Source of the DNA: Ashinkailepas kermadecensis
Taxonomy: Eukaryota > Arthropoda > Thecostraca > Neolepadidae
NCBI GenBank assembly: GCA_034440615.1
Contig: JAOTOM010001593.1
Span: 1 to 64,000 of the forward strand
Length of the DNA: 64,000 nt
Direction: 5' to 3'
Position numbers and translations under genes: made by a program
Shown: positions 9,416 to 21,690 of the stretch, one piece after another
How positions within the stretch are numbered: position 1 is the stretch's first letter
Layout of the letters: every line of letters begins with the position of its first letter
The notes under the pieces: generated by a model
Told to the model about the DNA's origin: nothing
Databases searched by the model: none
What the model saw: the letters and a program-made list of their open reading frames with translations, nothing else

Positions 9416-12400
9416 ACCCCCTTTTTAGCGATCACCTCCCCATTCATGTCATACTGGAACGTTCAGCCCAGTCGAAAGATTATTAATTTATATCCCGCTG
9501 GAACGTTCGCAAAGCAAAATGGCCGTCTTTCTCCCAGGAAATTGATAATGTCTTCCCTTCCCAGTATCACCCCTCCCCACCCCCCACAAAAAAAAAAATA
9601 TATTTCAGCATTCCTCAATACCACATTACTCGCGGCAGAAAAACACGTCCCCCACACACGTCGCTCCCCCGGCCGTAACCACGTGCCGTGCTGGAACGAG
9701 TGTCAACGCCCGTCGCCTTGCGGCGGCGGGCTGAGCGAAAATTGGGCAACAATCTCACCGCACAATACATGTTAGAAGCCAGCGGGGCTAAAAATGTCGT
9801 CAGCAAATTATCCTAGCGGCCGAAAAAAAAGGCAGCTCTATTTCAACTCATTCAATCGTTTTACCCTAATCTCCCAAATTTGGACCCAAATTCACTCCTT
9901 CGCCAATGACGGAATCCCCACACCGGGCATTCCCACAACTGACAATTAACCAATGCCACATAAAAGAACCCGCAGTCGTCGCGGAACACTTCGCCACTCA
10001 CTACGCTGACATTTCCTCAAATACACAATACTCGCAACACACCATCACTTTCCTACGCAACACTCTCACCGCCTGCAACTTCACCTCGGACAACACTGGA
10101 CCACATAATGCTCCCTTTACTCTTTATGAACTAAATTTATCCCTCTCCAAAGTAACCAACACTCCGGCTGGTCCCGACCAATTAGCATACTCCTTCAAAA
10201 ATATATTCGTCTCAGGTAAAGGCAATCTCCTTTCGGCATTAAATCAGCTATGGACCGACGGCACCCTTCCCCCTTCCTGGTCGACTAGTACTATCATTCC
10301 TATCGCTAAACCTCGTAAACCTCGCCACCTGCCCTTGAGCTATCGCCCCATCTCTCTTACTAGTTGTGCCTCTAAAATATTCGAGCTCATGGTCAATGGA
10401 CGAATCAGAGTCTACCTCGAACACAACGAAATTTCCTCACCTTTCAAAGCGGCTTTCTACCTAGACGCGGCACTACTTACAACCTCATCCAAATTGTTGA
10501 CTCTATACAGCGCGGCTTTATGAAAAAAATGAAACCGTCGCACTCTTTCTCGATTTGAAATTCAACTTTAATCAAGTGCATAGTTCTGCCCTCCAAGTCA
10601 ATTTCCACCGAATTGGTATCAAGGGAAAATAGCCACATTTCTCACAAACTCTCTCGCTAACAAAACATTCACTGTCCGCTGCGGCTGCATCCACTCTCGA
10701 CCCCACAAACTTGACCAAGCCGTCACACAAGGCAGCGTTTTATCCCACACCCTCTTTCTCATCATGATCAATGACGCCCTCACTAACCTCTACAAAATTG
10801 CCCCCTGTCTAAAATACTATAATTACGCCGACGATCTGGCCATTTGGTGCACACACCCATCGGCAGACGGAGCAAATTATCTTATGCAGCGCGTCATGGA
10901 TCAAATTGATTCATGGTGCTCCATTTGGGACTGCAGATCTCACCTACGAAATCCGTCACAATGGTTTTTTTTCCCGGCTTCACACGTGCATTCTACCTCT
11001 TACACCATTACGCCATCGCGACCAAATTACCCCTCATCAAACCACCTTCAACTATATTGGCATCTGTCCTAGACAAATGACTCTATTTCGACCCCCATAT
11101 TGCTTATCTCAAACAGCGTTGCGCCAAGCTCTTAAATATTCTGCGCTGCATCTCCAGTCGTCACTGAGGTGCAGACAGGGCTATCCTCACCAAAATGTAT
11201 ATTGCTCTCATTCGCTCAATCCTGGAATACAGTGCGTTTATCTTCGATCATATATGTCCCTCACATATCACAGCACTTGAACGCATACAAAATCACGTAT
11301 TACGCCTCACCGGAGCACGCTGCACCACGCCCATCACTGGTCTCCGGGCTGAGGCCCACCTCCCTAGTTTACAACACCGCAAAACACTCAAACTCGTTAG
11401 ATACCACTTTCGGACCACGACACAGCACTATCACCCCGCCACTCTCGCACTCTCTAACCCATTCCCCCCCGTTCGGCACATCTATAATATAAATAAATAC
11501 AATATTGCCATACATCTGAATCATGTCCTTACACTCGCACTGAAATTCCCCAAAGTAACTCCTGACAAACTACCCCACTTACTCCCATGTTGGCACATGA
11601 AACACCCCGAGCTCCAGTATCTCTTTCGGCAACACAAAAAATTACTTTCCCCCGTCGAAACTCAACTGACATTTTTCAAACATCAAGCAGTCCACCTCCC
11701 ATCACACATACTTTTACACTGACGGCTCCCGTACCACAGATGGTACGGGCGCGGCCTGGTGGGGTGGACCCAACACTGGCCAAACAAAATTAACACCACG
11801 CCATTCGGTTTACACGGCAGAATTAGTGGCAATCCTAACCTGCCTATAGCACATTATTCAGCACATCACCACACCCATCATCATCTGTACCGACTCACGC
11901 TCATCCATTGGCGATCTCGCAGCTATACACAACACCTCCCATCCCACACTCCACGCTATCCGTAAACTGTACCACACCCATCACGCTCACCTCCAACTCA
12001 CACTGTTCTGGGTCCGTGGGCTCATAGGGATACCGGGCAACGAGCGGGCGGATGAGCTCGCTCGTCGAGCGATCGACCTCCCCGCCCCCCCCCCACACCT
12101 CCCGGTACCCCCCAGTGACCTTTTATCCCTCACAAACAGTTTATACACACAAATATCTAGGCATGCTGGAATCATAACACTACACACTTGCATCACATCA
12201 AACCCCTTCTCTCCAAATGGCCCTCTTCCCAACAACACACACTCGCACACGAGGTGCTTGTTGCCCGACTCCGACTCGGACACACCAAACTTACCCATAA
12301 TTTCCTCCTCTGCCAACTTCGCCGCGCTACACCTTGTCAAGTGTGTGACATGCATAACTCTGTCGAATATTTTTTGCTTATCTGTCCTGCATATGAATTA

Positions 12401-12620
12401 CAACGTCGCCCCCTTCTTTCTTGCATCGCCCAAGATCGTCTTCCACTTTCGCTGCAAATCCTTCTCGGTGTCGAGCACCCGTGGCTCCTTGAGCTACTAC
12501 TTACCTTTCTACCCAGCACCAAACTACACCAAGTCATTTGAAGGCAAACGCTATCGTCCTTTCCGCTGTCGTAAACCACATACATATAGGTTATTTCGCA
12601 CTAGGTAGGCAGGGTCAGAT
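9416..12620 (+). pseudogene. I-clade LINE ORF2 remnant (EN end, RT, RNase H)
   Basis: Polyprotein remnant of a non-LTR retrotransposon, scattered over several frames. In order: the end of the endonuclease (SDHLPI, about 9425), the linker, RT fingers (TPAGPDQ near 10170; SYRPISLTSCASKIFEL near 10345), the RT catalytic box YADDLAIW (about 10824-10847), the thumb, an RNase H domain from about 11715 (YTDGSR, YTAELV, ICTDSR and GNERADELA carry the D-E-D-D residues), and a C-terminal Cys cluster (CQVCDMH near 12340). RNase H after RT is typical of the I group. There are many frameshifts and stops, so it is dead. Upstream endonuclease and ORF1 are not recognisable. The layout matches the far better preserved element at 47869-54288, which was used as the guide. 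The 3' end is not sharply defined. Confidence 0.85.
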
Positions 12621-13084
12621 CGAATTTGACCAAAACGGAAGGTTTTCCCGAAAGATTGCACTTAGTTTTTTTTTGTACCTACGGGTTTTTTAAACAGCTT
12701 GGTTTTTCTCCTTCTCAGGTTTTTTTTTCCAAGCTCTAACTTAAACACACACCTGCACATTCAAGGTCGGGCCTGACGCCCACGGCTCGTCTTGGGCGCC
12801 GGGCCTCCGCTTCGTCTCAGGTCGCAGGTGGGCAGCAAAGCCTGTCCGGAGGCTATGCAACTATCCACCTTCCAAATGTACTACTGTTTGATATGTATGT
12901 ATGTATGTGTGTATGTACGTGAACCTGTATGCCATGTATGCACCGGCCCTTTACGCCACGTTCTTCGTTTGCCGGCGTCTCTCACCTTTCTCCTCGCCTT
13001 GCTTGTTTGATATCACCGGATGCCACACAAGCCGGTTTTAACGTAACCCTTACATTAACGTAACAAATATCTAGCGGATGGCAC
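12621..13084. other. no gene; GTAT microsatellite
   Basis: T-rich stretches that may be the 3' flank of the preceding LINE, then a short (GTAT)n microsatellite at about 12893-12918. No coding domain is seen. Confidence 0.5.
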
Positions 13085-13290
13085 TTTGCCTCTGCTGAAG
13101 ACAACAAAAAGGTTCACTCGTTTCACATAACGTCTCCACCGTATAAGTCTACCAATGGAAGACGCCTCGCGAATGTTTCCACGCGCAGCCGACAGATGGC
13201 CGACACATATGAGTACGCCGCATTGGCCGCGCTCATGCATTTGACTTGTGAAAAGTGGGAGATTTGCGCGTAAGTTCCCTGAAATCAATT
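13085..13290 (+). repeat. dispersed repeat, second copy of 4136-4370
   Basis: Carries TCTACCAATGG, CGCCGCATTGGCCGCG and TCATGCATTTG in the same order as the copy at 4136-4370. Function unknown. Confidence 0.65.
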
Positions 13291-13542
13291 AGGGGCAGAT
13301 GTGTTGTTTTGCATGCTTTTGGATGGGCACGTCTCCAATGTTAAATTTGGCCTCTCAATAGTGAATTCGCCCCCCCCCCCCCCCCCCCCAATATCGAATG
13401 GAAATTGGCATGCAGCAAAAAGCATAAAACTGCGGGCTGCAGTCGGAGTGGGAGCGCTGATGGCCGCACCAATGTTTCCCGACGATGATCCCACCGATGG
13501 CCGGGGCCCCACCGATGATCCCACCGATGGTCCCGCTGATAG
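13291..13542. other. poly-C run and CCCACCGATGG repeats (LINE insertion site)
   Basis: A ~20-base C run near 13370-13390, then several CCCACCGATG units (13485-13535). Directly beyond the LINE at 21766 the sequence resumes with TCCCACCGATGGCCC. The LINE therefore inserted into this small tandem repeat, with TGATAG on both sides (13537-13542 and 21761-21766). Confidence 0.65.
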
Positions 13543-13555
13543 TTAGGTAACTTAT

Positions 13556-14155
13556 AGCTGCATAGTTAGGAACTTCCATACACCTAAGCTTTGTCAGTTA
13601 TTTTGATCTGCTCTGTTATTTTGTATATCATTTTGTAGCAAGTTCCTTTTCAATCTAAATCTAGGAATAAGCTGCAGCCTGTAGGATGGTTTCTGCCAGG
13701 ATGCAGGCACAAGAAGAGGAGGTAGACTCTGATTCCTCCATTGACCATGAGCTCGAAGATTTTAGAGGCACAGCTAGTAAGAGAGATGGGGCGATAGCTC
13801 AAGGGCAGGTGGCGAGGTTTACGAGGTTTAGCGATAGGAATGATAGTACTAGTCGACCAAAAAGGGGGATGGGTGCCGTCGGTCCATAGCTGATTTAATG
13901 CCGAAAGGAGATTGTCTTTACCTGAATCGGATAGATTTGTGTGAGCTGCAAGTGCTTTTGACTTAATTGCATTTTTTAAAACAGCAGTGGATTAGCTTGT
14001 AAGTGCTGCATAGTTAGGAACCTGCATACACCTAAGCTTTGTCAGTTATTTTATCTCTTCTGTTATTTTGTATATCATTTTGTAGCAAGTTACTTTTCAA
14101 TCTAAATCTAAGATTAAGCTGCAGCCTGTAGGATGGTTTCTACCAGGATGCAGGC
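13556..14155 (+). repeat. duplicated 5' region of the CR1/L2-like LINE
   Basis: GCTGCATAGTTAGGAAC and the following ~145 bp, including GTCAGTTATTTT, TTTTGTATATCATTTTGTAG and GCAGCCTGTAGGATGG, occur at 13556 and again at 14007, about 451 bp apart. Each copy leads into a similar ORF1 start reading MVS-RMQA-EEEV. The first start codes only ~67 residues and stops. The arrangement recalls tandem promoter monomers of some LINEs, but two elements joined by recombination would look the same. Confidence 0.8.
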
Positions 14156-15114
14156 ACCAGAGGAGGAGGTTAGGTCCCTTAAGGCAGAGCTTTCCAAGCT
14201 CGAGGCTGCCCTTGTTGCACAGGGTAGACAAGAAAAGGCAACACGTAAGGGTCAGTCTGTAGCAGGGGCATCCTATGCCCAGGTGGTCACAGGCCACCAG
14301 GTAACTGAGGCTTCCCCTGCTGTGGAGATGGCAGGGATATCTGTAGAGGAAAGTGTTCCCAGTGAACAGAAGATTTATAGTTGTAGCTCACAGGAGGGGC
14401 AGTGGTTTAAAGTCAGGTGGTGGAGGATTTGGAGGCGCGAGCCTAATCAAGGGGTCCGAGAGTGGCAGGTGGCAGGTGGTAGGAGCGGGAGGCGACCTAG
14501 TCGAGCAGTTCAGCAGGCAGGCAACCTAGTCGAGCAGCTCAGCAGGCAGGCATAGTAACATCAAATGGTTCCAGGCATTGGAGGACTTCCCCCAGGATAG
14601 TAGCAAGGAGACAGTGCTGGTCGTAGGCGACTCTCGTGTGCGGCATTTATATAGGGTGCTTTGTAAAGGTCGGAGAGGCAGGAGGTGCATCACCAGGCCT
14701 GGTGCCAATGTCAAAGACCTGGTGCCAGTGGTGACACAGGCCACCAGTGAGCACCAGTTTAGTGCGGTTGTAGTGCAGGTAGGAGTAAATAACATAGGTC
14801 CTGCTAGGAATGAGGAGCTGCTGCAGGACTACAGGGCCCTTCTGGCCACCCTGAAGCAAAGCAATAGCAGAGTCTTCGTGACTGCTATTCTGCCTAGGGC
14901 TGGAGTCTCCCCTGAGTGGAGCTCTAGGGCACTGGCAGCCAATGCCTGGGTAGGTAGGCTCTGCAATGAGTTAGGTTTGACCTTTGTTGACAAGTGGTCC
15001 AAGTTTTATGGCTCATGGGACCTCTATCAGAGGGATGGTCAGGGTCTGCACTTCTCAGAAAAGGGGGTGCAAGTGTTAAGCAAAATATATGAGCATGTCC
15101 TTCAGGGAAACTAG
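14133..15114 (+). pseudogene. LINE ORF1 with SGNH/GDSL-type esterase domain
   Basis: The N-terminal part (14133-14555) has a short coiled-coil-like stretch (EEEVRSLKAELSKLEAAL). After a frame change the esterase part follows (about 14550-15114). Its block VVGDSRVRHL holds the nucleophile Ser in a GDS motif, VQVGVNNI has the GxxN-type block, and DGLHFSEKG has the D-x-x-H-like catalytic C-terminal block. ORF1 esterases of this kind are known from CR1 and L2 LINEs; their role may be lipid or membrane interaction of the ribonucleoprotein. A frameshift between about 14400 and 14550 separates the two parts. The esterase block itself is open for ~178 codons, but the domain cannot be translated from the ORF1 start. 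Confidence 0.8.
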
Positions 15115-15302
15115 ACAATGGGATGGGGAGGGAAGAAGTGGCATTGCCATCTCAGGGATATGCCAATAGTGACAGCCTAGGCAATAGAACCTTACAGTCA
15201 GCAAATAGGGATAGCAGTAGTTCAAGGGGCAGAGTGGTAGCTCATGCAGAGATGAAAGAGTTACTCAACATGAAATAGCCAAAGATGGTTATGGAACATT
15301 TG

Positions 15303-16877
15303 TCATGTGTATGATGTTTAATGCTCAGAGTATTCGATCCAAATTGATGAGTTCATTTGATGTTGCAGAGGAGGAACCATATTTTGTTTGCATTACTGAG
15401 GCATGGGTCAGTGAGGGGTATTTTAGGGATAACTTGCAGGACTATGAGATCCAGGGATACAATATGTTTTCATGCAATAGAGGTCCAGCAGTGAAAGGGG
15501 GTGGTGTAATGCTCTATGTGAATAGCTTATTCAGTTCTCAAAAAGTAGCAGATGGGGTAAAAAATGTGTCTGTGGATTCCATTTGGCTTGATACTGCTGT
15601 GGGAAAAGGCAACAGCAATACACTGAGGATAGGAGCTTTGTACCGATCAGAAACCTTGCCACATTCTCAGCAACTGGAGCTCGATAAGGTGATTTGCGAG
15701 TAAATCAGTAGAAACTTTCGGAGAAAATTCTTGGTGACTTTGATCTAAAAGGATATGAAAATGTTGGTGTTGGCTCCCTATCGTGTAAACTGTTTAGGAA
15801 TACCTTGAAGAGGACCTGTTCTTATATCAGTTTGTAACGAACCAACCAGGCAGGGCTCATTCTTGCACCTTGTCTTCTCAGAATTAAGTGATTTAGTTCA
15901 AAACTTGACTGTAGGAGAAACTCTGAGTGGAAGTGACCATAACATAGTGAGATTCAAGGCGCAAGTAGAGGGCACAATTAAGGATAATTTGGCAAAAGTT
16001 CCAAATTTTAACAGGGCAGACTTTGACTACATGAGAGCGGCTTTAAGTGCCATAGAATGAGAAGAAAAATTATCCAATTTAAATGCCTGTGAAATGTGGG
16101 AAAAGTTAAAATCTTACTTCAGTGAGTTTCGGATTAGACATGTCCCCGAAAAGCAAAGGCGCAAAAGAAGGGTAGGAAAGCCAGCATGGCTTACGCCAGA
16201 TTTGATAAAAGCAATTAAGGCTAAGAAAGATGCATTTAGAGTATTTAAAGAAGCTTCAAATATCGTAAATCTAAGGTCGAGATAAGCTAGACAAGCTATC
16301 AAAAAGCTAGAGAGGCTGTGAAGCAGAAAACCAGAGCAGCAAAGCGAGCAAAAGAATTGGATTTGGCTAGGAACTGTAGTGGGGAAAGTAAAAAGTTCTT
16401 TAGTTTCTACAAGCTAAGTAATGTTTCAAGCACTATTGGTCCACTTGAAGTAAATGGGACTATATTGAGTGAGGATGGTGAGATGGTTGAGGAGCTGAGC
16501 AAGCAGTTTAAATCAGTGTTTACATTGGAAGATGTGACTAATCTGCCAACCGTACACCACAGTTCAGTGCCAGGTGATCAGATAAGCGATGTTGATTTCA
16601 TGGATAGTGTTGTTGTTTTCAATTATATCACGAAAATAAAGCCAAACAAGGCAGCAGGACCTGATGGAATTTATGCTCGGGTATTGAGGGAAGCTGGAAA
16701 GGAACTGGCAATTCCATTTAGTATAATATTTTGTAGATCAGCTTCACAAAATGAAATTCCAACACAATGGAAAAGGGCAAATGTAGTTCCTATTTTCCAG
16801 AAGGGAAAACGAGGGAAAGTTGAAAACCATAGGCCAGTAAGCCTCACATCCCTAGTCTGCAAGGTACACGAATCAAT
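15303..16877 (+). pseudogene. LINE ORF2 5' half: APE endonuclease and RT fingers
   Basis: The endonuclease begins near 15308 with MMFNAQSIRSK, followed by CITEAWVSEG (the catalytic Glu block) and GGGVMLYV. Frame changes occur near 15700-15860. The SGSDHNIVRF block (about 15923) is the end of the nuclease. A Lys/Arg-rich linker follows, then RT fingers with NKAAGPDGIYARVL (about 16645) and HRPVSLTSLVCKV (about 16830). The frame then runs without a stop into the esterase tail of the inserted copy. The palm of this RT lies at 20039 onward, beyond the insertion. Confidence 0.8.
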
Positions 16878-19800
16878 CTATCAGAGGGATGGCCTGCACT
16901 TCTCCGAGAAGGGGGTGCAAGTGTTAGGCAAAGTATATGAACATGTCCTTCAGGGAAACTAGATAATGGGGTGGGGAGGGAAGAATTGGCATTGCCATCT
17001 CAGGGATATGCCAATAGTGACAGCATAGGCAATAGAACCTCACAGTCAGCAAATAGGGGTAGCAGTAGATCAAGGGGGCAGAGTGGGAGCTCATCCAGAG
17101 ATGATAGAGCTACTCAACATGAAAAAGCCAAAGAGGTTTATGGAACTTTTGTTAAGTGTATGATGCTTAATGCTCAGAGCATTCGATCCAAATTTGATGA
17201 GTTCAAGTGTTATGTTGCTGAGGAGAAACCAGATTTTGTTTGCATTACTGAGGGATGGGTCAGTGAGGGATTTTTTGGGAATAACTTGCAGGAATAGGAG
17301 ATCCAGGGATACAATATGTTTTCATGCAATAGGGGTCCAGCAGTGAAAGGGGGTGGTGTAATGCTCTATGCGAATAGCTTATTCAGTTCTCAAAAAGTAG
17401 CAGATGGGGTAAAAAATGTGTCTGTGGAGTCCATTTGGCTTGATGTTTCTGTGGGAAAAGGCAACAGCAATAAACTGAGAATAGGAGCTTTGTACCGATC
17501 AGGAACCTTGCCACATTCTCAGCAACTGGAGCTCGATAAGGTGATTTGTGAGGAAATCAGTAGAAACTTTGAGAGGAAATGCCTTATTCTTGGTGACTTT
17601 AATCTAAAAGGATATGAAAATGTTCGTGTTGGCTCCCCATCATGTAAACTGTTTAGGAAATGCCTTGAAGAGGACTTGTTCTTACACCAGTTTGTAACGG
17701 AACCAACCAGGCAGGGCTCATTCTTGGACCTTGTCTTCTCAGATTTAAGTGATTTAGTTCAAGACTTGACTGTAGGAGAAACTCTGGGAAGAAGTGACCA
17801 TAACATAGTAAGATTTAAGGTACAAATAGCAGGGACAATCAAGGATAATTTGGCAAAGATTCAAAATTTTAACAGGGCAGACTTTGACCGCATGAGAGAG
17901 ACTTTAAGTGCCATAAAATGGGAAGAATAATTTTTTGATTTAAATGCCTGTGAAATGTGGAAAAAGTTGAAATCTTACTTGAGGGAAATTCAGATTAGAC
18001 ATGTCCCCCAAAAGCAAAGGCGCAAAAGAAGGGTAGGAAAGCCAGCATGGCTTACACCAGATTTGATGAGATCAATTAAGGCTAAGAAAGATGCATTTAG
18101 AGTATTTAAGGAAGCTTCAAATATCGTAAATCTAAGGTCGTATCGAAAAGCTAGAGATGCTGTGAAGCAGAAAACCAGAGCAGCAAGGCGAGCAAAATAA
18201 TTGTATTTGGCTAGGAACTGTAATGGGGACAGTAAAAAGTTATTTAGTTTCTACAAGCTAAGTAAAGTTTCAAGCACAATTGGTCCACTGGAAGTAAATG
18301 GGGCTATATTGAGTGAGGATGGTGACATGGTTGAGGAGCTGAGCAAGCAGTTTAAATCAGTGTTTATAGTGGAGGATGTGACAAATCTGCCAACCGTGAA
18401 CCACAGTTCAGTGACAGGTGATCAGATACACGATGTTGATTTCATTGATAGTGATGTTGTTTTTCAATTATATCAGAAAAATATAGCCAAACAAGGCAGC
18501 AGGACCTGATGGAATTTATGCTAGGGTATTGCGGGAGGCTGAAAAGGAACTGGCAATTCCACTTAGTATGATATTTTGTAGATCAGTTTCACAAAATACA
18601 ATTTCAACAGATTGGAAAAGGGCAAATGTAGTTCCTATTTTCAAGAAAGGAGAAAGAGGGAAAGTTGAAAATTATAGGCTAGTAAGCCTCACATCCCTAG
18701 TCTGCAAGGTACTCGAATCAATTATCAAGGATAGAATAGTTAGTTTTCTGGAAGGAAACGGATTGATTCAAGATACTCAACATGGGTTTAGAAAAGGGAG
18801 ATCGTGTCTCACAAATCTCTTGGACTTTTTAAATTTTGCTACAGAACAATTTGATCAGGGAAATCTGGTTGATGTAGCATATCTTGACTTTAGTAAGGCC
18901 TTTGACAAGGTACCCCATAAACGGTTAATGGTGCAGCTTCAGGTCCATGGTATTGCAGGTAGCATCCTAAAATGGATAGAGTTGTGGCTTTCAGATAGAC
19001 AGCAGAGAGTGATGCTAAATGGTACAAAGTCATCATGGCAAAATGTTCTTAGTGGAGACCGTCAGGAGTCGGTACTGGGGCCACTATTGTTCATTATATT
19101 TGTGAATATAATGTAGTTCAAATGTAGTTCAAAGGAACTACATTTGAGCAGGTCTCGCTGCTGAAAGACTTAGACGAGCTTGTGAAGTGGTCCGAAAAAT
19201 GGCAAATGAAATTTAATTTTGATAAGTGCAAAATCATGCATGTAGGTAGGCAGCATATCAAGGCTCCATACTTGATGGGTGGCCAAGTACTATCTGTGAC
19301 TCAGCAGGAGAAGGACTTAGGTGTTATTTTGAACACAAAATTGGGGGCATCAGAACAGACCAAAGAAGCCAGGAAGAAGGCAATACGAATGCTTGGGGCA
19401 ATAAATAGGAATGTATGATACAAAAGTGAGGAAGTCATCAGGAAGCTTTATTGTGCATATGTCAGGCCACATCTGGAATATTGTGCCCAAGCTTGGTCCC
19501 CTAGTTATGAAAAAAGATTGTTGGCTTTTAGAGGGAGTACAAAAGAGGGCAACAAAAATGGTGAATGGTATGGGCAACCTGGCATATGAGGAAAGATTGA
19601 AGAAATTGAATATGTTTTCACTTAGATATAGAAGGCTGAGAGGAGACCTCATCGAGGTCTTTAAATTTGTTCATGGTCAGGAACAGGGTTATCTCAGGGA
19701 ACTGTTTGAATTTAACAGAAATGATGCAATTAGAGGTCATCAATTCAAAATTAAAGTTAATCACAGCAGGACAAGGTTAAGACAGTCCTTCTTCACCAAC

Positions 19801-20038
19801 AGGGTAGTAGAACACTGGAACCAGCTGCCAGAAACCATTGTCAGTAGCAACACACTGAACATCTTTAAGAACAGCATAGACAATCATTATAAGAATAGGG
19901 GGCTTGTTTTTCTGTATTCCAGGGAGAGTTGATCAACACATTTGGTGGACAACTGGTTCAGTGTACAGAGTGCAACCAAGAAGGGCCCTGGTGGCTCATA
20001 GTTGCACTGATCTTTTATGTGTTTATGTCTTTATGTCT
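16878..20038 (+). mobile_element. nested 5'-truncated CR1/L2-like LINE
   Basis: Begins inside ORF1 at CTATCAGAGGGATGG (compare 15027 in the host copy) and ends with the family's 3' terminus GCACTGATCTTTTATGT plus TTATGTCT-type repeats. It sits between CGAATCAAT and AATTATCAAGG of the older copy's RT, sharing only AAT on both sides. That is a 3-bp duplication or microhomology, as often seen for CR1-like LINEs. Its sequence is very close to the host copy, so the two insertions were not far apart in time. Confidence 0.85.
17158..19924 (+). pseudogene. ORF2 (endonuclease and RT) of the nested LINE
   Basis: APE-type endonuclease from about 17158 (MMLNAQSIRSK; CITEGWVSEG; LILGDFNLKG with the GDFN block; LGRSDHNIVRF). 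RT follows after stops and shifts near 17927, 18200 and 18485: ENYRLVSLTSLVCKVLESI, then YLDFSKAFDKVPH (motif A, about 18883). The equivalent of motif B reads GDRQESVLGPLLF. The catalytic FADD box, present in the sister copy at about 20464, is missing: about 19107-19150 holds a short filler instead. The thumb and C-terminus (NFDKCKIMHVGR ... HWNQLPETIV) end near 19924. It cannot make active RT. Confidence 0.85.
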
Positions 20039-21690
20039 AATTATCAAGGATAGAATAGCTAGTTTTCTGGAAGGAAACAGATTGATTCAAATACTCAACA
20101 TGGGCTTAGACAAGGGCGATCGTGTCTCACAAATCTCTTGGACTTTTTGAATGTTGCTACAGAACAATTTGATCTGGGAAATCAGGTTGATGCAGCATAT
20201 CTTGACTTTAGTAAGGCCTTTGACAAGGTACCCCATAAACGGTTAATGATGCAGCTTTAGGTCCATGGTATTGCAGATAGTATCCTAAAATGGATAGAGT
20301 TGTGGCTTTCAGATAGACAGCAGAGAGTGATGCTAAATGGTACAAAGTCATCATGGCAAAGTGTTCGTATTGGAGTCCCCAGGGGTCAGTACTGGGGCCA
20401 CTAGTGTTCATTATATTTGTAAATAACATGTAAAGTAGCCTAAGCAGTAAGGTTTTGAAATTTGCGGATGATTTGAAGGTCTTTAGGGCAATAACAGGAC
20501 ACAATGAGCAGGTCTTGCTGCAGAAAGACTTTAGACTCATTAGAGGAGCTTGTGAAGTGGTCCGAAAAATGGAAAATTTAATTTAATTTTGATAAGTTAA
20601 AAATAATGCTTGTAGGTAGGCAGTATATGAAGGCACCATACTTGATGGGTGGCCAAGTACTATCTGTGACTCAGCAGGAGAAGGACTTAGGTGTTATTTT
20701 GAACACAAAATTGGGGATATCAGAACAGACGAAAGAAGCCAGGAAGAAGGCACTAAGAATGCTTGGGGAAATAAATAGGAATGTATCCTACAAAAGTGAG
20801 GAAGTCATCAGGAAGCTTTACTGTGCAATGTCAGGCCACATTTAGAATGCTATGTCCAAGCTTGGTCCCCTAGTTATGAAAAAGATTGTTGGCTTTTAGA
20901 GAAAGTACAAAAGAGGGCAACACAAATGGTTAATGGTATAAGGAACCTGGCATATGAGGACAGATTGAAGAAATTGAATATGTTTTCACTTAGATATATA
21001 AGGCTGAGAGGAGATCTCATCGAGGTCTTTACATTTTTTAATGGTCAGGAACAGGGATATCTCAGTCAATGTCTCAGGAACAGGTCAGGCCCCGGTAGCT
21101 CAGTTGGTTAGAGCGCTGGCCTGCTCTGGTCTCCTCTGTCCTGGCAACGCAGGGTTCGAGTCGCTTCGCGCGCTCGCATTTAGCCCCCGGCTGGGAGGGT
21201 CAGTTGGCAGCTGGCTCGATAAGGCCGGGGACGAGCTTTCGGGCGGCCGTGCCGATGCATTGACGGTACGTTAAACTTTCGGTAAAAATTCTGCCGTTGA
21301 ACTAGAATTAATGGATCGAGTGGTGGGGCCAGGGTTCACGAAACAAGCTCTGCTAAGCAATAGGACCCTGGTTCATAAAGCCACCCCAACAAGAACTCGA
21401 ATTCAATTTAGTAAAAAAAAAATATCCGGGAAATGTTTGAATTTAACAGAAATGATGCAATTAGAGGTCATCAATTCAAAATTCAATTGCATCACAGCAG
21501 GACAAGGTTAAGAGTCTTTCTTCACCAACGGGGTAGTAGAACATTTGAACCAGCTGCCAGAAACCATTGTCAGTAGCAGCACACTGAACATCTTTAAAAA
21601 CAGCAAGACACACATTATAAGAAAAGAGGGCTTGCTTTTCGGTATTCCAGGGAGCGCTGATCGACGGACTTTGTGGGCAACCGGTTCAGT
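20039..21690 (+). pseudogene. ORF2 3' half (RT palm and thumb) of the split LINE
   Basis: Continues the RT interrupted at 16877. It contains YLDFSKAFDKVPHK (about 20199), VNNM, then KFADDLKVF (about 20459), which retains the FADD catalytic pair, and the thumb/C-terminal segment (NTKLGISEQTKEARKKALRM, about 20710). A SINE interrupts the C-terminus at 21086-21422, after which ETIVSSSTLNIF resumes near 21565. Several frameshifts are present. Confidence 0.85.
21086..21422 (+). repeat. tRNA-derived SINE, family 3
   Basis: GGCCCCGGTAGCTCAGTTGG starts a tRNA-like head: A box TAGCTCAGTTGG at 21096-21107, B box GGTTCGAGTC at 21153-21162. A ~250-bp body follows and ends in an A10 run. The intact sister sequence at about 19690 shows where it inserted in the LINE. 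ATATC lies on both sides and may be part of a target duplication, although the left junction is untidy. Confidence 0.85.
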
